Origin: Lachnospiraceae bacterium
GTDB lineage: Bacteria > Bacillota > Clostridia > Lachnospirales > Lachnospiraceae
DNA length: 64,000 bases
NCBI GenBank assembly: GCA_009911035.1
Contig: QXWO01000020.1
Span: 25,387-89,386 of the forward strand
Reading direction: 5' to 3'
Position 1 is the first letter of the stretch. Every line of letters starts with the position of its first letter. Positions 26,795-35,901 of this stretch are shown piece after piece. Both the position numbers and the translations under genes were made by a program. The notes below the pieces were generated by a model that was not told the DNA's origin, searched no databases, and worked only from the letters and a program-made list of their open reading frames with translations.

Positions 26795-27076
26795 TTAAAC
26801 TACGTGAAAGGTCATTAAAATTGCCCAGATGTAAGGGGCGCCGAATACATTCAGGGATTTCGGCCCTTTTACCTTTTCCGGGTCGGCTTTCAGTTTTCCC
26901 AAAGCCTGCTCAAATGTGGCTTTGGTAATAGATTTGGAACGTCTGTCCACAAAAATCTCTCCGCCCTTTACTGTATAGGTGAAGGGCAGTTTTTTTATGG
27001 TATAAAAAGTTTCACCCTGATGTTCATTAAGCAATGCCCAGAGGTCATCTATTGTAATTTTTGTATTCATATCCAC
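26795..27076 (-). CDS. Small conserved protein of unknown function
   Basis: A 93-residue soluble protein, convergent with the SGNH-like gene and encoded just downstream of murG on the same strand (9-base gap). The N-terminal half is a predicted helix and strands (TKITIDDLWALLNEH, FTYTVKGGEIFV) and the C-terminal half holds a conserved-looking KGPKSLNVFGAPYIWAIL. I recall this C-terminal pattern in small Firmicutes proteins without assigned role, but cannot name a family. Alternative start ATG at 27070. It may be co-transcribed with murG. Confidence 0.65.
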   Translation of the reverse strand: MDMNTKITIDDLWALLNEHQGETFYTIKKLPFTYTVKGGEIFVDRRSKSITKATFEQALGKLKADPEKVKGPKSLNVFGAPYIWAILMTFHVV

Positions 27077-27085
27077 AGTTTCCAG

Positions 27086-28171
27086 TCAGCTTAAGGCTGC
27101 TTCTTCAATTAGTTTCATAATAGTTTTAATGGATCCCAACTGGCTGCTTCTGTTCATGGCATCTATATAAACCTGCCTTGAGCAGTATAATTCCATCACC
27201 TTTTCCGTGAGCAGGTCAGGAGAAAGGTAATCGTCATCGATCATCATGGAAAATCCCTGGGATTCAAACGATTTTGCATTTAATATCTGATCGCCGCGGC
27301 TGCTGTTTGCAGACAAAGGGATAAGAAGATTTGGCTTTTTAAGAGCCAGGAGTTCGCAGATGGAATTTGCGCCTGCCCGTGAAATAACTACATCAGCAAG
27401 AGCAAATAAGTCCTTTAATTCCGTCTTTACATATTCAAACTGTATATATCCTTCTGTATGCAGGAGCATATTGTCTATTTTGTCTTTGCCGCAGATATGG
27501 ACGACCTGAAAATCAATTAAGAGCTTTGGAAGGGCTTCCCGTACTGCCTTATTGATGGAAGCCGCACCAAGGCTGCCCCCGATTACCATTATGACAGGTT
27601 TATTTGCAGTAAAGCTGCAGATATCAAGGGCCGCTATTTTATCTCCTTTCGTCAGTTCCTCCCGGATAGGAGAGCCGGTAAGGATGGCTTTTTCATTAGG
27701 GAGCATGGAGAGAGTCTCTGGAAAATTACAGCATATTTTCCGTGCGGCCGAAATACAAAGTTTATTAGCAAGCCCCGGGGTCATGTCGGATTCATGGATA
27801 ATACAGGGAATGTGCAGGGAAGCAGCGGCTCTTACCACTGGAACACTGACAAACCCGCCCTTGGAAAAGACTACATCAGGTCTGATTTTTTTGAGATATT
27901 TTCTGGCTTCTCCAAATCCTTTTATGACACGAAAAGGGTCGGTAAAATTTTTGATATCCAGATACCGTCTGAATTTTCCTGTGGAGATCCCGTAATATGG
28001 GATATCAAAATCTGTAATTAATTTTTTTTCTATCCCGTCATAGGAACCGATGTAGGAAATTTCGTATCCTGCTCTTTTAAGGGAGGGAAACAGGGCAATA
28101 TTGGGTGTTACGTGCCCTGCGGTGCCTCCCCCGGTCAGGACGATTTTTTTGGTTTTATTCAATTCGCTCAT
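27086..28171 (-). CDS. murG: Undecaprenyl-PP-MurNAc-pentapeptide GlcNAc transferase
   Basis: A 361-residue GT28 glycosyltransferase that adds GlcNAc to lipid I to give lipid II at the inner face of the membrane. The signature glycine-rich loops are present: VLTGGGTAGHVTPN at the N-terminus, FSKGGFVSVPVV, and GGSLGAASIN with ISRAGANSICELL in the donor domain. The ATG beginning MSELNK has GGAGG eight bases upstream and is preferred over the longer frame. It follows the TSCPD gene with a 17-base gap and is not within a dcw cluster. Confidence 0.94.
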   Translation of the reverse strand: MSELNKTKKIVLTGGGTAGHVTPNIALFPSLKRAGYEISYIGSYDGIEKKLITDFDIPYYGISTGKFRRYLDIKNFTDPFRVIKGFGEARKYLKKIRPDVVFSKGGFVSVPVVRAAASLHIPCIIHESDMTPGLANKLCISAARKICCNFPETLSMLPNEKAILTGSPIREELTKGDKIAALDICSFTANKPVIMVIGGSLGAASINKAVREALPKLLIDFQVVHICGKDKIDNMLLHTEGYIQFEYVKTELKDLFALADVVISRAGANSICELLALKKPNLLIPLSANSSRGDQILNAKSFESQGFSMMIDDDYLSPDLLTEKVMELYCSRQVYIDAMNRSSQLGSIKTIMKLIEEAALS

Positions 28172-28188
28172 ATAGGGAGCCTCCAGTT

Positions 28189-28437
28189 TTAACAATTGCC
28201 GTTCTGTATCTGTTCTAATGCATGTGCAAGCTGGTCGGGGCAGGAGGTGGTCTTAAAACCGCAGCGGATGCCTTTTAATTTGGAGATGGCTTCCTCCACA
28301 GGCATGCCTGTCACTAAGCTGGCAATGCCCTTTAAATTTCCGTTGCATCCTCCGAAAAATTCAACAAATTTAATTTTTCCATCCTCAACTTCTAAATCAA
28401 TGGAAGTGGAACAGGTTCCTTTTGTGTGGTATTTCAT
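28189..28437 (-). CDS. TSCPD domain protein (TIGR03905-type)
   Basis: An 82-residue protein consisting only of a TSCPD domain: conserved GTCSTSIDLEVEDG, FFGGCNGNLKGIA and the name-giving TTSCPDQLA. The domain also occurs at the C-terminus of class II ribonucleotide reductases, where it supplies cysteines; the stand-alone form has no established role. ATG for MKYHTKG preferred, with AAAGGAT upstream. Probably co-transcribed with murG. Confidence 0.88.
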   Translation of the reverse strand: MKYHTKGTCSTSIDLEVEDGKIKFVEFFGGCNGNLKGIASLVTGMPVEEAISKLKGIRCGFKTTSCPDQLAHALEQIQNGNC

Positions 28438-28569
28438 AATCACTCATCCTTTCTTTAATGGATAAGTATAGCAGAAAATGACTGTTATTTCCAGTATGAA
28501 AAGGTAATTCATCCTCTGATTTGGGGAAATTTTGCAGAAAAATGACGGGGACTTACATCCCCTTCATTC

Positions 28570-28598
28570 TTGAGGTAAAAAACCCCTTCAACTATAAT
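28570..28598 (+). promoter_or_regulatory. Sigma-A promoter of the membrane protein at 28620
   Basis: TTGAGG (28570-28575), 17-bp spacer, perfect TATAAT (28593-28598), 22 bp before the start codon. Confidence 0.8.
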
Positions 28599-28619
28599 AT
28601 AGTAAGGGAAGGAGGAATT

Positions 28620-29375
28620 ATGTTTATAATATTATATGAGCACAAATTACTTACGGGAATCATATTATTTTTTCTGCTGTCCAGTATCATATGCCAGATT
28701 GCGGCAGGTGTGATTTATCAGAATATGATATCACAGACGGATAACATGTCTGATACAAAAAATAAGACACTGAACCAGTGTAAAGAAAAGTATGCCGGTT
28801 ACTATAAATTAAACGGCAAAATGGTAAACACTGACGTATTTGTGGACAGGTTTCTACAGGGAATCTGTTTATTGAAAATACATTTGTCGCATCTGCCCCA
28901 CATTTCCGGCCAGTTTATGATGCTTTCCGTACTTGTGACAGGAATATCCGTCTGCTTTTCTCTTGCAGCAGGCAATACCTTATTTCAGATTATACCCTAT
29001 TATTTGATCAGTATTCTGGGATTATATCTGTATTTTTCAATTTCAGGAATTGTGGATATACAGGAAAAAAGACGGATATTAAAGACAAATTTAACAGATT
29101 ATCTGGAAAATCATTACGCCCCCAGGCTGGAGACGGAAAGGGAAAATGCCATGGAGGAAGGGATAAAGAAGAGGGAAAAATATGCAAAGGAATTGTTTAA
29201 AGATGATATTGTACAAAAGTCTGTTCCTGTAGGAAGCACTTCCGTTGAAAGTTTTTCCAGGCAAAATACATTTACTGGAAATTCCGGTACAGGGCCGGAT
29301 ATGGAGGTTTTAGAGCCGGCTGTGAATCAGTATCAGGAAGAACTGGAAAATCTTCTGGAAGAATTTTTTGTATAG
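28620..29375 (+). CDS. Membrane protein of unknown function with charged C-terminal tail
   Basis: A 251-residue protein beginning MFIILYEHK, with AAGGAGGA close upstream; the longer frame from 28521 would include the promoter and is rejected. It has a hydrophobic segment at about residues 9-30, a Cys/Lys-rich loop, and two further segments at about 97-140. The remainder is a cytosolic helix rich in Glu/Lys (ETERENAMEEGIKKREKYAKE) and a low-complexity tail ending in a leucine/glutamate helix. I do not recognise the family. It is monocistronic with a strong promoter. Confidence 0.6.
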   Translation: MFIILYEHKLLTGIILFFLLSSIICQIAAGVIYQNMISQTDNMSDTKNKTLNQCKEKYAGYYKLNGKMVNTDVFVDRFLQGICLLKIHLSHLPHISGQFMMLSVLVTGISVCFSLAAGNTLFQIIPYYLISILGLYLYFSISGIVDIQEKRRILKTNLTDYLENHYAPRLETERENAMEEGIKKREKYAKELFKDDIVQKSVPVGSTSVESFSRQNTFTGNSGTGPDMEVLEPAVNQYQEELENLLEEFFV

Positions 29376-29462
29376 TTATGGATAAATTGAAATACTTATG
29401 ATAAAGTTGTACTGTAATTTTCACACTCAAAATATATAAAGATACAGTAAGAGGAGATTATT

Positions 29463-30962
29463 ATGGGAGAGTATAATGAAGAATATTTTCAAAAAAGTGC
29501 AAATAGGAAGGCTATGAATATCTGGCTTATTTTATGTCTGGTTCTTTCTGCCGCCTATGCAGTGGAAATTGTCAAAGGTCTTCGTACCACGGGCTATTAT
29601 GCAGTGTTTCTTTCTATTTGCTGGATTCCCTTTTTACTGGGGTTATTATTGTTGAAAGTAAAAGGTTTTGCAGTGTCCTATTATAAAGAAGTTATTGTGG
29701 CCGGATATGGTATTTTTTATGTATTTGTGCTTCTGACCACGCAGTCCATACTGGCATTTGTTTATACGTTTCCTCTCTGCAGTATGCTTGTGCTTTATAA
29801 AAACCGGAATTTTATAATACGGGCAGGTATATTGAATATTGCAGCTATTTTTATAGCTATTGTAAAAAATTATATGGCCGGAATGAATGCGCCTTCGGAT
29901 ATTACCAGTTATGAGATTCAGATTGCAAGTACCGTGCTTTGTTATGTGGGATTTGTATTTTCCATTAATCATTTAAGTGTATCTGAAGGTGCAATGATCG
30001 GCTCGATCAACAGCAATCTTGATAAGGTCATCAGTACCATTGAAAATGTAAAATCTGCGGGTAGAGAAGTTGTGGGCGGTATGGCTATGATACGTGACCT
30101 GACAGACGGAAGCGTAAAAGGAGCAAATGCCGTTGCCGGAGATATGGAGGAACTTTTACATAATAATAATATACTGTATGATAAAACAAATTCTTCCCTG
30201 GATATGACGGAAACTATCAGCAAACAGGTAGAAAATGTAGCGGATATGATTGACAGTATGGTGGAACTGGCTAACGAATCAGTTTCTCATGCTGCGTCAA
30301 GTTCCGCCGAACTTTCAGAAACAGTGGAACTGGCTAACAGGATGGCACAGTTTTCCAAAGAAGTTGAAACGGTGCTCAAGGTATTCCAGGAAGAATTCGG
30401 AATGGTCAAAAATGAAACAGGAACCATTGAAGGGATTACATCCCAGACCAATCTCCTTGCGTTAAATGCATCTATTGAAGCTGCCCGTGCAGGAGATGCC
30501 GGAAAGGGATTTGCAGTGGTTGCAGATGAGATCAGGGGGCTTAGTATGGGCACTCAGAATTCCTCCAGCCGTATTATAGGCGCTCTGGGAAGTTTAGAAG
30601 AAACCTCCAATAAGATGACCCGTTCTGTTACAGAGATTTTAAATCTGGTTCAGCAGACCCTTGAAAAGCTGACAAAGGTGAATGAAAGCGTTGGAAAAAT
30701 CACGTCGGATTCAGAACAGATTGGAAATGGCATCCAGGTAGTGGATTCTGCCATGAAGGAGGTGGAAGCCTCCAATGAAAACGTGGTGGATAATATGAAG
30801 CAGATCAGTGAAATAATGACGGTCATGAAAGAAAGCGTTAAAAATTCTGAAGAAGCCACTAAAGCAATGTTAGGCAAGTTTGAGGAAACATCGGGTCATG
30901 TCACGGAAGTGGAAAAGGTCATGAGTGATTTGGTTGATACACTGGAAAAAAATAATGGATAA
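29463..30962 (+). CDS. Methyl-accepting chemotaxis protein with integral-membrane sensor
   Basis: A 499-residue chemoreceptor. The N-terminal 185 residues are about six hydrophobic segments with almost no extracellular domain and no HAMP. The C-terminal part is the long helical signalling domain with the invariant hairpin tip [19 protein letters not shown] followed by [12 protein letters not shown]. It should feed the CheA/CheW system of the flagellar motor. The sensor resembles 7TM-like or lipid-embedded receptors and its ligand is unknown. Start supported by GAGGAG. Confidence 0.93.
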   Translation: MGEYNEEYFQKSANRKAMNIWLILCLVLSAAYAVEIVKGLRTTGYYAVFLSICWIPFLLGLLLLKVKGFAVSYYKEVIVAGYGIFYVFVLLTTQSILAFVYTFPLCSMLVLYKNRNFIIRAGILNIAAIFIAIVKNYMAGMNAPSDITSYEIQIASTVLCYVGFVFSINHLSVSEGAMIGSINSNLDKVISTIENVKSAGREVVGGMAMIRDLTDGSVKGANAVAGDMEELLHNNNILYDKTNSSLDMTETISKQVENVADMIDSMVELANESVSHAASSSAELSETVELANRMAQFSKEVETVLKVFQEEFGMVKNETGTIEGITSQTNLLALNASIEAARAGDAGKGFAVVADEIRGLSMGTQNSSSRIIGALGSLEETSNKMTRSVTEILNLVQQTLEKLTKVNESVGKITSDSEQIGNGIQVVDSAMKEVEASNENVVDNMKQISEIMTVMKESVKNSEEATKAMLGKFEETSGHVTEVEKVMSDLVDTLEKNNG

Positions 30963-30974
30963 AGGGATGCTGTA

Positions 30975-31748
30975 ATGTCAAATAAAAGTGCAGAGGATAA
31001 ACGGAAACCGCGTTATGGCATTTTAGATGGTATTAGAGGACTGGTGCTGTGCAGTATGATAATTTATCATGGCTGCTGGGACCTGGTCTATATTTTTCAT
31101 ATGGATTTTAGCTGGTATCAGAGCAGGGGAGCCTATGTCTGGCAGCAGAGCATCTGCTGGACATTTATATTTCTTTCCGGTTTTTGCTGGTCTCTTGGAA
31201 AAAAACCATTTAAAAGAGGGATGACTGTTTTTGGGGCAGGAGCGCTTGTTACCCTCGTTACATGTCTGTTCATGCCCCAAGATAGAGTTGTTTTTGGAGT
31301 TCTTACCCTCATTGGCTCTTGTATGCTTTTAATGCTGCCCATGGAAAAGCTGGTAAAAAAGATTCCGCCGAAAACCGGAATCTTTTTCAGTTTTTTATTA
31401 TTTTTGCTGACAAGGAATATTAATAATGGTTATCTGGGATTTGAAGAAGTACGTCTTGCCAGACTGCCGGAACAATGGTATCAGGGCCTGATAGCAGCAT
31501 ATCTGGGCCTGCCTTTTCCCGGCTTTTTTTCCACCGATTATTTTTCTCTGATTCCATGGCTGTTCTTATATATCAGTGGTCATTTTTTATATGGCATATT
31601 TTATAATCACAATGGGATGGAAAATAATTTTTGGAAAAAGGAACTGCCTTTTTTTAGTTTTTTGGGAAGAAAATCCCTCTTGATTTACATGTTGCACCAG
31701 CCGGTAATATATTTACTGCTGTCTTTAATATTTGGTTTTTGGCAATGA
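30975..31748 (+). CDS. DUF1624 / heparan-alpha-glucosaminide N-acetyltransferase-like membrane protein
   Basis: A 257-residue polytopic protein with about 7 hydrophobic segments. The N-terminal ILDGIRGLVLCSMIIYHGCWDL is the DUF1624 signature, a family related to lysosomal HGSNAT and to acyltransferase-3 proteins; the His in IIYHG is the likely active residue. The motif HQPVIYLLL near the C-terminus is also typical. Predicted role: acetyl transfer to a glycan across the membrane, but no bacterial substrate is established. It begins 12 bases after the chemoreceptor stop and is probably co-transcribed with it. Confidence 0.82.
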   Translation: MSNKSAEDKRKPRYGILDGIRGLVLCSMIIYHGCWDLVYIFHMDFSWYQSRGAYVWQQSICWTFIFLSGFCWSLGKKPFKRGMTVFGAGALVTLVTCLFMPQDRVVFGVLTLIGSCMLLMLPMEKLVKKIPPKTGIFFSFLLFLLTRNINNGYLGFEEVRLARLPEQWYQGLIAAYLGLPFPGFFSTDYFSLIPWLFLYISGHFLYGIFYNHNGMENNFWKKELPFFSFLGRKSLLIYMLHQPVIYLLLSLIFGFWQ

Positions 31749-31802
31749 CAGGGGAAATAATATAAATATTATTATAAATTATGGAAAGGTACAGTTGTTA
31801 AG

Positions 31803-33005
31803 ATGAATGAAGCGGTTATTACGTTGAAAAAAGGAGAAGGACGCACGGTTAAAGCGGGAGGAATGTGGATATTTGATAATGAAATAGAAAGTATATCGGG
31901 AAGATTTATAAATGGGGATATTGTTGTGGTGCATGATTTCGATGGTTATCCCATGGGAAAAGGGTTTATCAATGAAAATTCCAAAATACGAATACGGATG
32001 ATGACCAGAAATGCAGCGCAGGAAATCAATCATGAATTTTTAAAGCAAAGGGTGGAGGATGCCTGGAAATACCGTAAGATGACGGTGGATACACGTAGCT
32101 GCCGTATAATATTCGGGGAGGCGGATTTCCTGCCGGGTCTTGTGGTTGATAAATTTTCGGACGTGCTGGTAGTGGAATCCCTGGCACTTGGTATTGACAG
32201 ATGGAAGGATGATATTGTAAATATTTTAAGGGAACTGCTGGAACAGGATGGGATTTTGATCAGAGGCGTTTATGAGCGGAGCGATGCCAAAGTCCGGTTA
32301 AATGAAGGCATGGAGAGAGTCAAAGGATTTATAGGGAAAGAATTTGACACCAATGTAGAAATTGAAGAAAATGGTGTTAAATTTCTGGTGGATGTGAAAG
32401 ACGGTCAGAAAACAGGATTTTTCCTTGACCAGAAATATAACCGTCTGGCAATTCAAAAGCTGTGCCGGGATGCCAGAGTCTTAGACTGCTTTACTCATAC
32501 AGGTTCTTTTGCCCTAAATGCAGTCGCTGCCGGGGCGAAGGAAGTGATTGGCGTGGATGCCTCCGAACTGGCAGTCAACCAGGCAGTCAAAAATGCCGGG
32601 CTGAACCACATGGAAGACAGGACACAGTTCTGGTGCCGGGATGTTTTCGAGGTGCTTCCCGAATTGGCGGAAAAAGGTGAGAAATTTGACGTGGTGATAC
32701 TCGATCCGCCTGCTTTTACCAAGTCACGCAATTCTGTCAAAAATGCGGTAAAGGGATACAGGGAAATTAATCTGCGGGCCATGAAGCTTGTGAAGGACGG
32801 GGGATTTCTGGCTACATGCTCCTGCTCCCATTTTATGTCTTATGAGTTATTTACGGAAACCATTCACCAGGCCGCAAGAAATGCACATAAAAGACTGCGG
32901 CAGACAGAGTATAGGACACAGGCGCCGGATCATCCTATTTTGTGGGCAGCAGACGAATCCTATTATTTAAAGTTTTACATTTTTCAGGTATGCGATGAGA
33001 AATAG
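31803..33005 (+). CDS. Class I SAM-dependent rRNA methyltransferase (RlmI-like)
   Basis: A 400-residue RNA cytosine methyltransferase. An N-terminal PUA domain (residues about 5-75, GEGRTVKAGGMWIFDNEI) precedes the EEHEE linker and a Rossmann SAM domain with DCFTHTGSFALNA (motif I), VDASELAV and the catalytic LDPPAFTKS; CSCSHF holds the second cysteine region. E. coli RlmI makes m5C1962 in 23S rRNA and this is the likely activity. GGAAAGG lies rather far (about 15 bases) from the ATG. Confidence 0.88.
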   Translation: MNEAVITLKKGEGRTVKAGGMWIFDNEIESISGRFINGDIVVVHDFDGYPMGKGFINENSKIRIRMMTRNAAQEINHEFLKQRVEDAWKYRKMTVDTRSCRIIFGEADFLPGLVVDKFSDVLVVESLALGIDRWKDDIVNILRELLEQDGILIRGVYERSDAKVRLNEGMERVKGFIGKEFDTNVEIEENGVKFLVDVKDGQKTGFFLDQKYNRLAIQKLCRDARVLDCFTHTGSFALNAVAAGAKEVIGVDASELAVNQAVKNAGLNHMEDRTQFWCRDVFEVLPELAEKGEKFDVVILDPPAFTKSRNSVKNAVKGYREINLRAMKLVKDGGFLATCSCSHFMSYELFTETIHQAARNAHKRLRQTEYRTQAPDHPILWAADESYYLKFYIFQVCDEK

Positions 33006-33023
33006 GCAAAGGAGAAAAAATTG

Positions 33024-33884
33024 ATGATACTTGATGCAGCGCTGGATACATTTAAGGATGGGATAAAGCTTCTCCCCTTTTTATTTTTGACTTATCTGGT
33101 TATGGAGTATATTGAGCATAAAACAAATGACAAAACCCGGCAAATTATGAAAAAGTCAGGAAAGTGGGGGTCTGTTTTTGGCGGGCTGTTAGGGATCATC
33201 CCGCAGTGCGGCTTTTCTGCAGCCGCATCAAATCTGTATGCAGGCCGGATCATTACTCTGGGTACTCTGCTTGCCGTATTCTTATCCACTTCGGATGAAA
33301 TGCTGCCCATTCTGATATCCGAGCAGGCGCCTGCACGTACAATCATTAAGATACTAATAACGAAAGCTGTCATAGGTATATTCGCAGGCATCCTGACAGA
33401 CTTTTTTATCCGCAGGAAAAAGAAAGGTGCAAAAGAAGAACTACAGATTGAACATATGTGCGATCACCAGCACTGTCATTGTTCTGAAAACAAAATTATT
33501 AAGTCTGCCCTTAACCATACCTGTCAGATTTTAATTTTTATAGTTATCATTACATTTGTACTGAATCTTTTGATTGGGTCCATAGGGGAAGAAAGGCTGG
33601 CGTCTGCTGTACTGGGCAAATCTGTCTTTGGTCCGCTGGTCGCCGGACTGGTGGGGCTGATACCCAACTGTGCCTCCTCTGTGGCGCTAACCCAGCTTTA
33701 TTTGAAGGGCCTTTTGCGAGGCGGTTCACTGATAGCCGGATTGCTTGTCGGCTCCGGCGTAGGGCTTTTGATCCTTTATAAAGTAAACGACAACCTAAAA
33801 GAAAATATATGGATCACTTTTGCGCTTTATGCAGTTGGTGTGCTGTCCGGGATTTTAATTGAAGCGGCAGGAATTCTGTTTTAG
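33024..33884 (+). CDS. ArsP_2-family putative metal exporter (putative manganese transporter)
   Basis: A 286-residue membrane protein with about 8 hydrophobic segments in two related halves. IPQCGFSAAASNLYAG in the first half and IPNCASSVALTQLYLKG in the second are matching cysteine-containing motifs, the hallmark of the ArsP_2 (PF11449) group. The loop between the halves has a Cys/His-rich cluster, MCDHQHCHC, well suited to binding a metal. Family members are annotated as arsenic or manganese exporters; substrate is not determined here. ATG at 33024 chosen with GGAG nine bases upstream. No yybP-type riboswitch is visible. Confidence 0.8.
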   Translation: MILDAALDTFKDGIKLLPFLFLTYLVMEYIEHKTNDKTRQIMKKSGKWGSVFGGLLGIIPQCGFSAAASNLYAGRIITLGTLLAVFLSTSDEMLPILISEQAPARTIIKILITKAVIGIFAGILTDFFIRRKKKGAKEELQIEHMCDHQHCHCSENKIIKSALNHTCQILIFIVIITFVLNLLIGSIGEERLASAVLGKSVFGPLVAGLVGLIPNCASSVALTQLYLKGLLRGGSLIAGLLVGSGVGLLILYKVNDNLKENIWITFALYAVGVLSGILIEAAGILF

Positions 33885-33963
33885 AAGTTACAGGATCAAG
33901 AAGGGATGAAAAAGAAAAGCACCATCCCCAAGGCTCTTATGTCCTCAAAAATGGTACTCCTGA

Positions 33964-34036
33964 TGCACCGCCAGGGGCTCGAACCCTGGACACCCTGATT
34001 AAGAGTCAGGTGCTCTACCAACTGAGCTAGCGGTGC
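33964..34036 (-). tRNA. tRNA-Lys (CTT anticodon)
   Basis: The minus strand folds into a full cloverleaf: acceptor GCACCGC/GCGGTGC, anticodon stem CCTGA/TCAGG with loop CTCTTAA (anticodon CTT), T arm CAGGG-TTCGAGC-CCCTG. CCA is not encoded. Confidence 0.96.
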
Positions 34037-34058
34037 GTATCTTTAGTTGTTGTTTCAT

Positions 34059-34087
34059 TTACAACGCAAGTGTTATTATAGTATAAT
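34059..34087 (+). promoter_or_regulatory. Sigma-A promoter for tatD
   Basis: TTACAA (34059-34064), 17-bp spacer, perfect TATAAT (34082-34087); overlaps the opposing tRNA-Lys promoter. Confidence 0.7.
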
Positions 34088-34103
34088 GTCTTTGAGTTTG
34101 CAA
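34075..34103 (-). promoter_or_regulatory. Sigma-A promoter for tRNA-Lys
   Basis: On the minus strand TTGCAA (34098-34103), 17-bp spacer, perfect TATAAT (34075-34080), about 39 bp upstream of the tRNA 5' end. Confidence 0.8.
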
Positions 34104-34140
34104 GTACTTTTTTAAAAAAATTTTCAAGAGGTGTAAAAAA

Positions 34141-34908
34141 ATGATATTTGACAGTCATGCACATTACGATGATGAGGCATTTGATGGGGACAGGGAAGCT
34201 TTATTTGACAATATGCACAAGGAAGGAGTGGATTTTGTGGTAAATGTGGGGGCAAGTATGGATTCCAGCCAAAAAACTCTTGCGCTTGCCAGAAAATATC
34301 CTTTCATATACGGTGCAGTAGGCGTGCATCCCACAGAAACGGCAGACCTAACAGAAGGAGATATGCAGTGGATCAAAGAAAAAACTGCCGAACCGAAAGT
34401 AGTAGCCATTGGGGAAATAGGTCTTGATTACCATTGGGATGAACCTGACAGGCTGATGCAGAAGAAATGGTTTGAAAGGCAGCTTGGTCTGGCAGCTGAA
34501 ACAGGGCTTCCGGTTATTATTCATTCCCGTGATGCTGCGCAGGACACCCTTGCCATATTAAAAAGCTGGCAGGAAAACATTACAGCAGGTGTTATCCATT
34601 GTTTTTCCTACACAAAGGAAATTGCAAGAGAATATCTGGACAGGAACTATTACTTTGGTATTGGGGGTGTGATTACCTTTCCAAATGCAAAAAAACTGGT
34701 TGAAGCTGTAAAATACATACCCATGAACCGTATTTTACTGGAAACGGACTGCCCTTATCTGGCGCCGGAGCCGTACAGGGGATGGAGAAACCAGTCTTCC
34801 TATATCAGCCTTGTGGCGGAGCGGCTGGCGGAAATAAAAGAAATAACCAAAGAAGAAGTGCTTAGGCAGACTTTGCAGAATGCGAAAGATTTTTACAGAA
34901 TTCCATAG
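34141..34908 (+). CDS. tatD: TatD-family metal-dependent DNase
   Basis: A 255-residue TIM-barrel hydrolase. Metal ligands are visible in order: DSHAHYD (two His near the N-terminus), IGEIGLDYH, VIIHSRDA, GVIHCFSY and LLETDCPYLAP with the final Asp. TatD enzymes are 3'-5' exonucleases involved in DNA repair and turnover. Directly followed by rsmA, an arrangement common in Firmicutes. GAGGTG precedes the start by seven bases. Confidence 0.94.
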   Translation: MIFDSHAHYDDEAFDGDREALFDNMHKEGVDFVVNVGASMDSSQKTLALARKYPFIYGAVGVHPTETADLTEGDMQWIKEKTAEPKVVAIGEIGLDYHWDEPDRLMQKKWFERQLGLAAETGLPVIIHSRDAAQDTLAILKSWQENITAGVIHCFSYTKEIAREYLDRNYYFGIGGVITFPNAKKLVEAVKYIPMNRILLETDCPYLAPEPYRGWRNQSSYISLVAERLAEIKEITKEEVLRQTLQNAKDFYRIP

Positions 34909-34941
34909 AATAAACAGTTCACACAATGAAGGAGACAGCGG

Positions 34942-35817
34942 ATGGCATATTTAGGTACGCCTGCGGCAACGGCAGAGATTATAAGAAAATACGGATTTAG
35001 TTTCCAGAAAAAATTCGGGCAGAATTTTCTGGTTGACGCTAATATTTTAAACAAAATTGTGGACTCGGCTGATATATACAAAGACGACTGTGTTATTGAA
35101 ATCGGGCCGGGTATCGGAACACTGACACAATATCTGGCGGAAAGCACCGGGAAGGTAATTGCTGTAGAGATAGACAAGAATTTGATTCCTATCTTGAATG
35201 AGACACTTTCTGGATATGAAAATGTGACAATTATCAACGGGGACATCTTAAAAACAGATATCAATAAGCTGGTCTGTGAAAGGAATCAGGGGAGACCTGT
35301 GAAAGTGATTGCCAATCTGCCTTATTACATCACCACACCTATTATCATGGGGCTTTTTGAAAGCCATGTGCCTTTGTCAAGCATTACCATTATGGTACAG
35401 AAGGAGGTTGCGGATCGTATACAGTCAGGACCCGGTACCAAAGATTATGGGGTATTAAGCCTTGCAGTACAGTATTATGCCAGACCGGAAATACTGATGC
35501 AGGTTTCTCCAGCGTGTTTTATGCCAAGACCTAATGTGGGGAGCGCTGTGATCCGCCTTGTGAAATATGAAGAACCTCCAGTAACAGTGGAAAACGAAAG
35601 AAAACTTTTTGCCCTCATACGGGCTGCTTTTAACCAGCGCAGGAAAACTCTTGCAAATGCACTTGCAAACGCTTCTTATGCACCGGAAAACGGAAAAGAG
35701 GTCAGGATAACCAGGCAGCAGGTATGTGATGCCCTTGACAAAATGGGGTTAAGTTTAACCATAAGAGGGGAGGCCCTTACTTTAGAACAGTTTGCAAGAC
35801 TTTGCGATATTTTTTGA
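34942..35817 (+). CDS. rsmA: 16S rRNA dimethyladenosine transferase
   Basis: A 291-residue KsgA/RsmA enzyme that dimethylates A1518 and A1519 of 16S rRNA late in 30S assembly. Family signatures: KKFGQNFLVD, SAM-binding EIGPGIGTLT, acidic VEIDKN, and the catalytic NLPYYITTP. The C-terminal helical domain (RAAFNQRRKTLANAL) is complete. Loss of RsmA gives kasugamycin resistance in many bacteria. AAGGAG upstream of ATG. The next gene's promoter overlaps the last codons. Confidence 0.97.
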   Translation: MAYLGTPAATAEIIRKYGFSFQKKFGQNFLVDANILNKIVDSADIYKDDCVIEIGPGIGTLTQYLAESTGKVIAVEIDKNLIPILNETLSGYENVTIINGDILKTDINKLVCERNQGRPVKVIANLPYYITTPIIMGLFESHVPLSSITIMVQKEVADRIQSGPGTKDYGVLSLAVQYYARPEILMQVSPACFMPRPNVGSAVIRLVKYEEPPVTVENERKLFALIRAAFNQRRKTLANALANASYAPENGKEVRITRQQVCDALDKMGLSLTIRGEALTLEQFARLCDIF

Positions 35818-35842
35818 CATCCGAAAAGGCATATGGTAAACT
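35814..35842 (+). promoter_or_regulatory. Extended -10 sigma-A promoter for the 951-residue protein
   Basis: Perfect TTGACA (35814-35819) overlapping the rsmA stop, 17-bp spacer, TAAACT (35837-35842) preceded by TGG as an extended -10. Confidence 0.75.
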
Positions 35843-35901
35843 TAGAAAATGAAAATAGGATAATTCTGCCTTGAAGCAGAAAATATGTATGAGGTGGCAC
35901 C

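Noticed and set aside
27552-27995. 147-codon plus-strand frame within murG
   Set aside because: Shadow of murG; composition reflects the opposite strand.
33006-33023. Manganese riboswitch before the ArsP_2-type gene
   Set aside because: Only 18 bases separate it from the methyltransferase gene, too short for any aptamer.
33903-33928. GGGATG/CATCCC hairpin near tRNA-Lys as a terminator
   Set aside because: Stem of only 6 bp with a 14-base loop and no T tract in the plus direction; evidence too thin.
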